Assembly (NCBI GenBank): GCA_030431715.1
Contig: JAUIIO010000001.1
Span: 1-64,000 of the forward strand
Length of the DNA stretch: 64,000 nucleotides
Reading direction: 5' to 3'
DNA from: a bacterium
GTDB taxonomy: Bacteria; Bdellovibrionota_C; UBA2361; RFPC01
The translations under genes were made by a program, and so were the position numbers. Each line of letters starts with the position of its first letter. The first letter of the stretch is position 1. The notes below the pieces were generated by a model, which saw nothing but the letters and a program-made list of their open reading frames with translations, did no database searches and was not told the DNA's origin. Positions 1 through 7,077 of this stretch are shown one piece after another.

Positions 1-265
1 GAGGGTTCTCCTTATTAAATGCGAGACACGCGCCAACGTGATCTCTATTAAGCTTTGAGAAAGTCTAACAAATTTAGACTTAGCTCCCAGAAAAAACATT
101 TAATGGGGGAGCCTTCATGATTATCAACACATATTAGCGTATGAACTGACCGCGGGTCAGCTCCCCGCTAAATTTAACCGTTCTACAGCTAAAAATCGCT
201 TAAAAGCATAAAACAGGTTACTATAACGCTGTGGTGGTGACCCCCCGGTAGAAAGGAAGGCTATT
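1..265. other. Left-edge intergenic stretch with two short inverted repeats
   Basis: No convincing gene is seen here. Two perfect small inverted repeats are visible: an 8-bp stem at 61-68/74-81 with a 5-base loop, and CTGACC-GCG-GGTCAG at 146-160. Neither is followed by a T-run, so they look more like binding sites or RNA hairpins than terminators. A strong Shine-Dalgarno-like GAAAGGAAGG at 251-260 belongs to the next gene. Confidence 0.4.
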
Positions 266-604
266 ATGAAAAGTGCCCTTACTTTTATCGGAGCCAGACT
301 CAAGTTTGCCATTACGGCTGAGTTTGAGCTCATTAACAGGTTGTCGTGTGGGATCCCCGGTGCTGGCCTTGGCCTATCACTTTTCCCCATTTCGGCAATA
401 GGTTGGCTTGTTCTGCTGGCGTTTGGAATCACTCCTTTGGATTATCCAATCTTGGGAGGATTACTTTCGCTTTTGATCGGACCGGCTTTTCTGATGCTGC
501 TTTTTTTTGGCATCGCGATTCTCTTATCTGCGGTTCCACAAAAAGCAGTTATTCCAGTTTGCGCAAAGCAATCGGTCGTGGATTCTCGAACTTACTACGG
601 TTAG
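266..604 (+). CDS. Small hydrophobic membrane protein, unknown
   Basis: A 112-residue protein that I do not recognise. The ATG follows a purine-rich ribosome-binding site (251-260) at good spacing, which favours this frame over an overlapping longer frame that starts inside it. Residues about 28-90 are very hydrophobic and could form two or three membrane segments, so an inner-membrane location is likely. A clear Rho-independent terminator lies about 60 bases after the stop, suggesting a single-gene transcript. The polar tail after residue 90 has no recognisable motif. The role is unknown; the support for it being a gene is its RBS, composition and terminator. Confidence 0.55.
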   Translation: MKSALTFIGARLKFAITAEFELINRLSCGIPGAGLGLSLFPISAIGWLVLLAFGITPLDYPILGGLLSLLIGPAFLMLLFFGIAILLSAVPQKAVIPVCAKQSVVDSRTYYG

Positions 605-662
605 TAAATTTTCCGGGAAACACCACCACGACTTTTGTGCTACGCTGTAGAACAAAACAAAC

Positions 663-695
663 TTTTGCACGCGCTTACGCGCGGCAAAATTTTTT
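663..695 (+). terminator. Rho-independent terminator
   Basis: TTTTGC-A-CGCGC pairs with GCGCG-GCAAAA around a TTAC loop, giving an 11-bp stem with one bulged A, followed at once by six T residues (690-695). This is a textbook intrinsic terminator and would end transcription of the small membrane-protein gene upstream. Confidence 0.75.
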
Positions 696-768
696 ACCGT
701 TATAGTAAACAGGGACGATCCCCTTTATCCTTCTTTGACTAAACTCCATATTTTTATAGGCTTTATAC

Positions 769-1170
769 ATGACTATTTTATCGGAAGTCTCAAAAACACT
801 GCTTGAACCAGAGGAAGCAGACGACAAACAGCACATACTTCTTCATGAAGGCGAAGTTTTTTCTGGTGTTACTTTGCCAAGCGGCGCTAGAGTCCCAGAG
901 GGGAGTGACGCCACTGATTGGGTCGCAGTCGAGGGGCTGCTCTCTCTAAAACTAAACCCTGATACTCCTTTTGTAATAGAAGGATTTGAAAGAATTGCAA
1001 GTGATGTTTTCCGCCCAATTGATCCAAACGATATGGCATTGATGAAGATCACATCGGGCGCTATCCTCACAGGCACGCAACTACCAAGTGGTGCAGTTGT
1101 CCCCGAAGCTCCTGACAATTGTTCTTGGATAGTGGTAGAAGGGCTACTTAAACTTAAACCTACCCCCTAA
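769..1170 (+). CDS. Two-repeat small protein of unknown function
   Basis: A 133-residue acidic protein, unrecognised. It consists mainly of two copies of a unit of about 35 residues: first copy near residues 28-62, second near 92-128. Each has the pattern G-x-x-x-[ST]-G-x-x-LPSGA-x-VPE, then a Trp-Val/Ile-x-VEGLL-x-LK ending. The internal duplication, with conservation of hydrophobic and Gly positions, argues strongly that it is a real coding region. No signal peptide or membrane segment is evident, so it is probably cytoplasmic. The repeat might form a small beta-rich fold, but no function can be assigned. The upstream 164 bases hold the terminator of the preceding gene. Confidence 0.6.
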   Translation: MTILSEVSKTLLEPEEADDKQHILLHEGEVFSGVTLPSGARVPEGSDATDWVAVEGLLSLKLNPDTPFVIEGFERIASDVFRPIDPNDMALMKITSGAILTGTQLPSGAVVPEAPDNCSWIVVEGLLKLKPTP

Positions 1171-1235
1171 ATAAGGTACATTCAGCTCTGGTGACAGAGC
1201 ATTTAGTTAGCTTTTCTGTGTGATGAATTCGTATC

Positions 1236-1265
1236 TTGGTTCTTAGTGACTTCAGGGCATATAAT
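1236..1265 (+). promoter_or_regulatory. Putative sigma-70 promoter
   Basis: A perfect TATAAT (1260-1265) sits 18 bases after TTGGTT (1236-1241). Transcription would begin near 1272, about 20 bases before the DUF952 start codon. It is called by eye only. Confidence 0.45.
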
Positions 1266-1292
1266 AAGCGCAATCGTCTGGTGTGATGCCCT

Positions 1293-1658
1293 ATGAATAT
1301 CATTTTTCACATTATCCCCGAGTCTCAATTGGCGGTCATTGATAGTGCTCAGGAGTATTTTCCAGATGAATTTGAGACTGACGGCTTTATTCACTGTTCA
1401 AAAAGATCTCAAATTGAAGGTGTGCTTAAGCGGCATTTCGCAAACCAAGATAATCTCGTTCTTTTAGAAGTAAATAGAGATTTAATTCCTTCAACTGTAC
1501 GCGATGAAAATTTAAGTGGAGGCGAAGAGCTCTATCCACATATTTATGGAGCTCTCCCAACAAGCACGATCCTTAAAAAACATTACTTAAGACGTAATAG
1601 TGATAAGGTTTTTGATTTGTCTAATATTGTGGGCGTAGATCAAGAGGCCTTAGCGTAG
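1293..1658 (+). CDS. DUF952 family protein
   Basis: A 121-residue protein matching the DUF952 family by its order of motifs: FHIIPESQ at the N-terminus, GFIHCS near residues 31-36, a Gln-x-x-x-V helix, LVLLEVNRDLI near 55-65, then LYPHIYGALP near 82-91. The family is found in bacteria and eukaryotes and its His/Ser/Cys-containing pocket resembles an ADP-ribosyltransferase-like fold; the biochemical role is not firmly known. It has its own candidate promoter and is followed 13 bases later by the next membrane protein gene, so the three genes 1293-2624 may be cotranscribed. Confidence 0.85.
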   Translation: MNIIFHIIPESQLAVIDSAQEYFPDEFETDGFIHCSKRSQIEGVLKRHFANQDNLVLLEVNRDLIPSTVRDENLSGGEELYPHIYGALPTSTILKKHYLRRNSDKVFDLSNIVGVDQEALA

Positions 1659-1671
1659 ATTTATCTTCACT

Positions 1672-2130
1672 ATGAAAGTGCCTTTGTTTCTCATAGTCAT
1701 CATCCTAGTAAGCACTGCCTCTTTTTATTATGCCGGGAGAGAGGCATACAGAAACTATAATCTGGCTATATATGGTGTAGAGGTTCTAGGTCGTGTTACT
1801 GGCAAAACGACTTATAGGAATGATAAATCATACAGAGAGATCGTGTTTGTTGATAAAGCTGGAAATGAACATCGCTTTGAGACAAAAGACGATGATTCCT
1901 ATAAGACGGATCAGCAAATACCGATACTCTATGACAAAACCACTGGTCGTATTCGGATCAAGTCTTTTTCTAAGATGTATTTGGGAAGTGTGCTACTTAC
2001 TCTTTTGGGATTATTTCTCTGGCTCCCTATCATCTCTGGAGTATTGATTGGTATAGCGCAAAGCCGAGGTTGGATAAACGTGCATGCGTTGGAGAAGAAA
2101 CTAAGAGAAAATGCGAAACTGGATAACTAG
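1672..2130 (+). CDS. DUF3592-like membrane protein
   Basis: A 152-residue protein with an N-terminal membrane anchor (about residues 5-22), an extracytoplasmic beta-rich domain of the pattern EVLGRV-TGKTTYRN ... IVFVDKAGNEHRFETKDDDSYKTDQQIPILYDKTTGRIRI, then a second membrane segment at about 102-125. The VxV-x-V / VF-D-x-G / G-x-x-VxVxYDP-like layout is that of DUF3592 proteins, whose role is unknown. It lies 13 bases after the DUF952 gene and 17 bases before another membrane protein, suggesting one transcript. Confidence 0.6.
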   Translation: MKVPLFLIVIILVSTASFYYAGREAYRNYNLAIYGVEVLGRVTGKTTYRNDKSYREIVFVDKAGNEHRFETKDDDSYKTDQQIPILYDKTTGRIRIKSFSKMYLGSVLLTLLGLFLWLPIISGVLIGIAQSRGWINVHALEKKLRENAKLDN

Positions 2131-2147
2131 ACGTAGGAGAGTAAAAA

Positions 2148-2624
2148 ATGAATCTTAAAAACCTATCAATTGTATCAATCAGACTTATGGCAATCTATGT
2201 GTTTGTGGTTACACTTCCTAGTGTTGTCATGCAAATCCCGGTTTATTATCAGAATCTCTCGCGAGTTGAATTTGGTGAATGGATGATAACAGGTTTTCTT
2301 TATCTGGGAGCTTCAGCGCTTCCTGCCTTAGTTGTATGGATGCTCGCGAGGCCGTTGTCTAAGCTTGTAACTGGTGGAGTGGGGGAGGACTCAGCGTTAA
2401 ATTCTCAGCTTCCTTTGAGCAGTTTGGAGACGCTTTGCTTAAGGCTTATAGGGCTTTATTTACTAGCCAGTAGTCTGCCCGTTTTAGTGGCTTCTTGTTT
2501 TGCTAATGTTACTCAATATATCTATAGCGAAGGATTTGAATGTATCATTGCCGTTTCTTTTATATTTTTTGCTCAAAAGATTGTGGGATTTCTCGGTAGA
2601 ATAGATTCACCTACAGAGAATTAG
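2148..2624 (+). CDS. Predicted four-helix inner-membrane protein, unknown
   Basis: A 158-residue protein dominated by four hydrophobic stretches (about residues 12-30, 45-68, 96-118 and 122-145), preceded by GTAGGAGAG at suitable spacing. The two halves look like an internal duplication: each has a SIRLMAIYVFVVTLPSVV-like or CLRLIGLYLLASSLPVLV-like helix followed by a second helix. No family is recognised. It ends 18 bases before the convergent PH-domain-like gene. Confidence 0.6.
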   Translation: MNLKNLSIVSIRLMAIYVFVVTLPSVVMQIPVYYQNLSRVEFGEWMITGFLYLGASALPALVVWMLARPLSKLVTGGVGEDSALNSQLPLSSLETLCLRLIGLYLLASSLPVLVASCFANVTQYIYSEGFECIIAVSFIFFAQKIVGFLGRIDSPTEN

Positions 2625-2642
2625 CACTACGCATGTGTGGGT

Positions 2643-3227
2643 CTACTCGTCTTCTTGATTCTTGTTTTCCGGAGCTTCGTGGAGTCGTTCGCGTTTTTCG
2701 AGAATGATATCGCGAAGACGTGAGGGGTTATACACGCCGTGCATCGTGATCTCTTCGTCTTCTTGGGCGGCGGTTCCAATTGCGAGATCGCCAGTGTTTG
2801 CTATTCGACCATAGAGGCTGCGGTGTATTTCTATGCCGCGGATGTGAGCGAGCTCTACAATAACGTCATCTTTTCTAAGTGACATGAGGCCTTCTGTTCC
2901 GCGGATAAACTGTTTTGAGATAACATACTTGCCGTCAAAGAGTTTGTGTAACAGAACAAATCCTATAACTATGGCTGGTAACCCACTTAGAGGGAGAGAG
3001 AAAGAGAACCAGCCGGTGTCTATCGATTGAATGGTTTCAGGGTGCTGAAACATTACGTAAATACCGGCAAAGAAGAGTGCGAAAAAAAGAATGATTGTTG
3101 GCCCGTATGCGAGGGGGCTACGGTAAATGGTAAGGCTATCTTCAGGATCGATCGCTTCAAACGAGTAGTTCCTTGTACTCGAATCTACTTTAAGATAGCT
3201 CTCTACGGGAGTTAATTTGGCTGACAT
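2643..3227 (-). CDS. Membrane protein with bacterial PH-like domain
   Basis: A 194-residue protein with two hydrophobic helices (about residues 42-62 and 70-90), followed by YVISKQFIRGTEGLMSLRKDDVIVELAHIRGIEI, then a loop and DLAIGTAAQEDEEITMHGVYNPSRLRDII. This layout (helix pair, then bPH2/DUF304-type beta-sandwich ending in a helix) is typical of YdbS-like membrane proteins. Start: the ATG at 3227 is 8 bases from a strong GGGAGG, so it is preferred over a GTG three codons earlier that abuts the ribosome-binding site. The C-terminal tail is charged. Function in the family is poorly known. Confidence 0.65.
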   Translation of the reverse strand: MSAKLTPVESYLKVDSSTRNYSFEAIDPEDSLTIYRSPLAYGPTIILFFALFFAGIYVMFQHPETIQSIDTGWFSFSLPLSGLPAIVIGFVLLHKLFDGKYVISKQFIRGTEGLMSLRKDDVIVELAHIRGIEIHRSLYGRIANTGDLAIGTAAQEDEEITMHGVYNPSRLRDIILEKRERLHEAPENKNQEDE

Positions 3228-3628
3228 GAGACACACCTCCCTTTAAAATTAGCGTTTACATAATACCTCTTTTTGAGAGGGCAAACCAGCAATCTTTACA
3301 TATCACTCAGTACCCTTTTACCTACTTAGAGTCTGTAACTGTTAGATCTTTCTCATTATTTGAGAATTGTGGGTATGAATATCTGCGAAAAATTAGCAAC
3401 TCAAACCAATTTCTCAGAAGATTTAGCACAGCTGTATGTACTGAAATGATGAGCTTATTAAATAGGTTGTGTGCTTCTGCCTTCTCTGCCTGTCTTTATT
3501 TGGTTCCACCATGTTCTTAGGAGTCAATCTTGGGTGGCATAAATATTGCTGTTTTCTAGTTAGGTTGGGAAAGCAGTTTAAACATTTGTTGAACGGTTTT
3601 CCTGAAGTTTTTAGGGAAGTAGTTCAGA
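3228..3628. other. Intergenic stretch of 400 bases
   Basis: No gene is visible. On the minus strand a TATTAT (3260-3265) next to an inverted repeat CCTCT-TTTTG-AGAGG (3266-3280) could be a regulated promoter of the PH-domain gene. Toward 3600 there is only a modest ribosome-binding site (GGGAAG) for the acyltransferase; no convincing promoter was picked out. Confidence 0.35.
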
Positions 3629-4351
3629 ATGTTAAATCGTGAATCCAGAGTTTTAATCGGAGCAGATCTGCTCTGTCGTCTTGTCAGCCGTAATGTTTCT
3701 AAACTACCAAGTGTTGCAATTACTCGCACGCGAAGAGAGTTACAGGAAGTTTGCGAGCTTCTCTATCGTCAGTACCGAAGACGTGGATATTGTGCTGATA
3801 GTGCTCAGGGTATCTATATGCCTGAGCATATTACACGTGATGAGACAGTTACTTTTATAGGTCGGCTTTCTGATCAGACTACATACGGCACCATTAGCTT
3901 AATGCAGGACGGGGAGGAGGGGATTCCGGCTGATACAATTTGTAAAGACAAGCTTGATCTTCTAAGAGCCTCTGGGGCTCGAATCGCTGAGGTTGGACTA
4001 CTAGCAACTGAGCTTCAGTCAACTGTTTCAAAGAAATACTCTTTAAAGTCACTTGATAAGATGCGACCGCTTTTTTCCCTCTACCGTAGGATGTTCCACT
4101 ATGCGCTCTGTGAGAATATAACAGATCTGATAATCTCTGTTCATCCGCGTCACAAGAATCTCTATTCGTTTCTCGGCTTCCGTCAGCTTGCAGCAGAGAT
4201 TAACTATTCAGGTGCTTGCGGAGCAAAAGCGGTTACAATGCATTTAGAAGTCGACTATGCGCGAAAGTATTCAAGCCCGGGAATAAAATCACTCTTCTTT
4301 ACAAATGTTGAAGAGCATAAAGAGCTTCCTCGTGCTGAGTCTCGAGTCTAA
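3629..4351 (+). CDS. FeeM-like long-chain N-acyl amino acid synthase
   Basis: A 240-residue GNAT-fold acyltransferase of the N-acyl amino acid synthase (FeeM) type, related in fold to LuxI autoinducer synthases. Family members join a fatty acyl group, usually from acyl-ACP, to the amino group of an amino acid such as tyrosine. Family signatures visible: ITRTRRELQEVCELLYRQYRRRGY near residues 31-54, a thr-rich TVTFIGRLSDQTTYGTISLMQD strand pair near 75-97, GIPADTICKDKLDLLRASGARIAEVGLLAT near 100-130, and a C-terminal LIISVHPRHKNLYSFLGF near 166-185. Length is normal for the family. It is transcribed toward the six-gene minus-strand operon, its only close neighbours. The amino acid used cannot be read from sequence. 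Confidence 0.8.
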   Translation: MLNRESRVLIGADLLCRLVSRNVSKLPSVAITRTRRELQEVCELLYRQYRRRGYCADSAQGIYMPEHITRDETVTFIGRLSDQTTYGTISLMQDGEEGIPADTICKDKLDLLRASGARIAEVGLLATELQSTVSKKYSLKSLDKMRPLFSLYRRMFHYALCENITDLIISVHPRHKNLYSFLGFRQLAAEINYSGACGAKAVTMHLEVDYARKYSSPGIKSLFFTNVEEHKELPRAESRV

Positions 4352-4380
4352 GGATATCGTCAGAGAGAGAGAACTGTACC

Positions 4381-5469
4381 TTACGATTTCCTTGCTACTA
4401 TAGCACCGTGATATATCGGAAGCTTGTGCTTTTGAATGTCTTTAAAGCCTGCAGCCTGCATCCACGATGTGTATTCCTCCCATGTGTAGAGCATCCCTTG
4501 GCCTGTTGCGATGGTTAGAAAGTAAGGAGAGCCGATTGCGGCCACAAGCGGGCCAGTTCTGTCGCTGTCTTGCATCTGATTAAAGATGATAAGTTTACCG
4601 CCAGTAGGTAGAGCATCATAGGCTTTCTGGAACAGCTCTATGTTTTTCTCTTTTGACCAGATGGTACAGAAGTGGCAGAGCAAGATAGTATCTACTGAGT
4701 CTGGGAATGGGTCTTGAAAACAGTTTCCGGGATGAAAGCTTAGCCTACTTGAGAGTTCTCCTTGCTTTGACATGTTTTCTTCCGAGATCTCTTGAATAGT
4801 AGGAAGATCGAATACGACAGCACGGATATTAGAGTACTTCTCGGCAATGGCTATGATATTTGTGCCATCACCTCCTCCAACATCAACAAGGGAAGAAGTG
4901 TCTGAGAAATCTACAGATTCAACGAGCCCCTCATTTGCCTGAACAGAGATCTCGTGCATCGCATCTTGGAAGATCTTCTTTACTTCTGGTTCATAGTGGA
5001 GCCTTTCATAGATCGTGTCTTCGTCTCCGGGGAACGCTTGGAGACCTACATTTTTGTTAGTCTTAAGTGCTTCATAAAAGTACGGCATTCCGCGGTAATA
5101 TACCTCTTGTTGCAGATCGATATACTTAAGCACATTTCTATCCGAATTCTTACTGAGTGCATGTTTTGCGAGTCGAGAGTTTTTATAGATATCACCTTTC
5201 TTTGTAAGGAGCTTAATGCTTGTCAGCCCGAGTAAGAGGATATGGAGCGGTTGCTCTTCTATCTGAAGTTCATTGCGAATCTCTTCAAAACTCATTTTCC
5301 GCTTGTTGTCTAAGAGGGTAAAGAGATCAAATTTAACAGCGGCCCGAAGTGTTTGAAAGAATACATGTCCACCAAAAACGAGGAGAAAACGATCAATGTC
5401 TTCTTGTGGGAGGTATTGCTGAGAGATCATTTTTCTTACGCTACTCATCATTGAGTTAAGAATTTTCAT
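4381..5469 (-). CDS. SAM-dependent O-methyltransferase (hydroxyindole-type)
   Basis: A 362-residue class I methyltransferase of the plant/actinobacterial O-methyltransferase type (PF00891 with an N-terminal dimerisation winged helix). Residues about 30-110 form the dimerisation part (FFQTLRAAVKFDLFTLLD ... EIRNELQIEEQPLHILLLGL). Motif I, SLVDVGGGDGTNIIAIAEKY, lies near 192-211, followed by VVFDLPT (ribose-binding acid), then LSFHPGNCFQDPFP and DTILLCHFCTIWSKE; the latter holds the usual catalytic-His region. Relatives methylate phenolic or enolic hydroxyls of secondary metabolites. It is the last gene of the minus-strand operon, 9 bases after the flavoprotein gene, so it probably methylates the product of that pathway (inference). 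Confidence 0.82.
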   Translation of the reverse strand: MKILNSMMSSVRKMISQQYLPQEDIDRFLLVFGGHVFFQTLRAAVKFDLFTLLDNKRKMSFEEIRNELQIEEQPLHILLLGLTSIKLLTKKGDIYKNSRLAKHALSKNSDRNVLKYIDLQQEVYYRGMPYFYEALKTNKNVGLQAFPGDEDTIYERLHYEPEVKKIFQDAMHEISVQANEGLVESVDFSDTSSLVDVGGGDGTNIIAIAEKYSNIRAVVFDLPTIQEISEENMSKQGELSSRLSFHPGNCFQDPFPDSVDTILLCHFCTIWSKEKNIELFQKAYDALPTGGKLIIFNQMQDSDRTGPLVAAIGSPYFLTIATGQGMLYTWEEYTSWMQAAGFKDIQKHKLPIYHGAIVARKS

Positions 5470-5478
5470 AGCTATGCC

Positions 5479-7077
5479 TTATTGTTTATGTGAATTAATA
5501 TGTATCGAATATCTACCGGGTGAGATGATGTTGTTAGGATCTAAAGCGTCCTTGATCTTTTGTTGTGCCTGCCAGAATACTTTGTTTTGTTCTGTGAGAT
5601 AGCGTGACATGGTGTTAGAGTGTGCTCGGTAAGGGACAGCACCTGTAGCATAGGAGGCTTGAAAGAGCTCATCAAAAGCTCGCCATGCCTTCTCTTTCTC
5701 CGTTGATTGATCAAATACAAACATTACAAGAAACAGAAGCGCAGAGCTTGACACGGCAGTGGAGCTAACGATCGGCGTTAGCTGTTGGTTCGCGCATATG
5801 TTTAAAGTTTCTTTCCATATTCTCATAAAGTCAGAAGAGGTATAAGGAATAACAGCGGGATACCAGAGAACACCGCAACCATCACGAGCGGGGTTGCGTA
5901 TCGGCGATAGCGATTGCGTGTGAAGGGTAGAATAGACAACTTCTAACGCTTTCTCACACGGAATTCCTCTTGTATAGCTGAAGATAATATCGGCTGATTT
6001 AAGAAGCTCCTTGGTTTTAGGTGCAATACTTTGCGGGATATACCGACCAATTTTGCTAAGGAAATGAAATTTTGACTCAGAGATGAAACGTAGATTCTCG
6101 CCGTAAGGCGAGAGCTGTTTTTTGATATGTTTCTGCTTTGCCTTGAGTACTTCTTTTTCGCCGTAAAGAGCCCCCCAGAGTTTCCACGTAGTCTCTTCGG
6201 AGATGTCGCTGTTGCCTTTTTCCCCGTCTATCACTGGAGAGAGGTAGTGGTTATTGCTGATTTTAAGAGAGAAAGACTCTGGATCGAGTCTTTCACGTGT
6301 TTCCCTTGATTGATCGATAAGTCGCTTCAGGTTTTCCTCACTGTTTCCAGAGGGGTCTATTGAAAAAACAAGCACTGAGTCTGAGCTTCTTGCCAGCTGA
6401 AGAGTCGCTTCTATAACTACTCCGTAGCTACTCTGTATGAATAAACTATCTAAGTCTGGCCCGATACCGTACTGATAACACTTTGCAACCTTTCCATCAC
6501 CAAAACCTGAGAGTACAGACTGGTATATCTCACCAGTGCCGAGCACGGATTTCAGAGCGGTGATAGATCGGGCATGACTAAATGTTGGAGTGAGTCCAAA
6601 GCCACGCTCAAGTGCGTTGGCGAGAACGCTACAGTGAGGACTCGAGCCTGTGATTGGAGTAACAAACTTTGCGTTTCGCTCACGTAAGAAGTGAGATAGC
6701 TGTTCCTGAGTGACTCCCGGTTCAACTGTGACGAGACCAAGTGTTTCATCGTACTCAATTATAGAATTAAGGGCAGAGAGATCCACTATGACGCATCCTT
6801 CTTTTGGAGGAAGCATTGTACCGTATCCCCAGTTATTCCCAGTGCTAATAGGATAGATTGGAATAGAGTGTTCTAAGGCAATTTGTACGATTGATTGAAC
6901 CTGACCAGAGTTTTCTACAAGGAGAGCTGCAGCAATTTCTTGGTGGATGCCAGATGTGCTTTGCTGATATGTATTTAGCTGAGTGTTTGTTAGAACACGT
7001 GCATGACCTAGAAGAGTGGCCCACTTACTTATAGCTAGCGAGAGTTTACAAGATGATGAGGGAGGGAGCTTGCTCAT
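5479..7077 (-). CDS. FAD-dependent oxidase/dehydrogenase, 4-cresol dehydrogenase/vanillyl-alcohol oxidase-like
   Basis: A 532-residue flavoprotein. The FAD-binding PCMH domain is clear: IPIYPISTGNNWGYGTMLPP near residues 70-90, VIVDLSALNSIIEYDETLGLVTVEPGVT near 96-123, TPITGSSPHCSVLANALERG near 141-160. The closest pattern is the 4-cresol dehydrogenase flavoprotein PchF: the GNNWGYG glycine loop, DGCGVLWYPAVIPY near 406-419 and a C-terminal DPNNIISPGRY. Known relatives remove hydride from the benzylic carbon of para-substituted phenols. It overlaps the upstream E1-nitroreductase gene by 4 bases (ATGA), so the two are translationally coupled. A tyrosine-derived substrate would fit both this enzyme class and the nearby FeeM-like synthase, but this is inference. 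Confidence 0.78.
   Translation of the reverse strand: MSKLPPSSSCKLSLAISKWATLLGHARVLTNTQLNTYQQSTSGIHQEIAAALLVENSGQVQSIVQIALEHSIPIYPISTGNNWGYGTMLPPKEGCVIVDLSALNSIIEYDETLGLVTVEPGVTQEQLSHFLRERNAKFVTPITGSSPHCSVLANALERGFGLTPTFSHARSITALKSVLGTGEIYQSVLSGFGDGKVAKCYQYGIGPDLDSLFIQSSYGVVIEATLQLARSSDSVLVFSIDPSGNSEENLKRLIDQSRETRERLDPESFSLKISNNHYLSPVIDGEKGNSDISEETTWKLWGALYGEKEVLKAKQKHIKKQLSPYGENLRFISESKFHFLSKIGRYIPQSIAPKTKELLKSADIIFSYTRGIPCEKALEVVYSTLHTQSLSPIRNPARDGCGVLWYPAVIPYTSSDFMRIWKETLNICANQQLTPIVSSTAVSSSALLFLVMFVFDQSTEKEKAWRAFDELFQASYATGAVPYRAHSNTMSRYLTEQNKVFWQAQQKIKDALDPNNIISPGRYSIHINSHKQ

Noticed and set aside
266..705. Frameshift joining the 112-residue protein to the overlapping frame ending at 705
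   Set aside because: The second frame runs through a strong terminator hairpin and its tail has no protein-like pattern.
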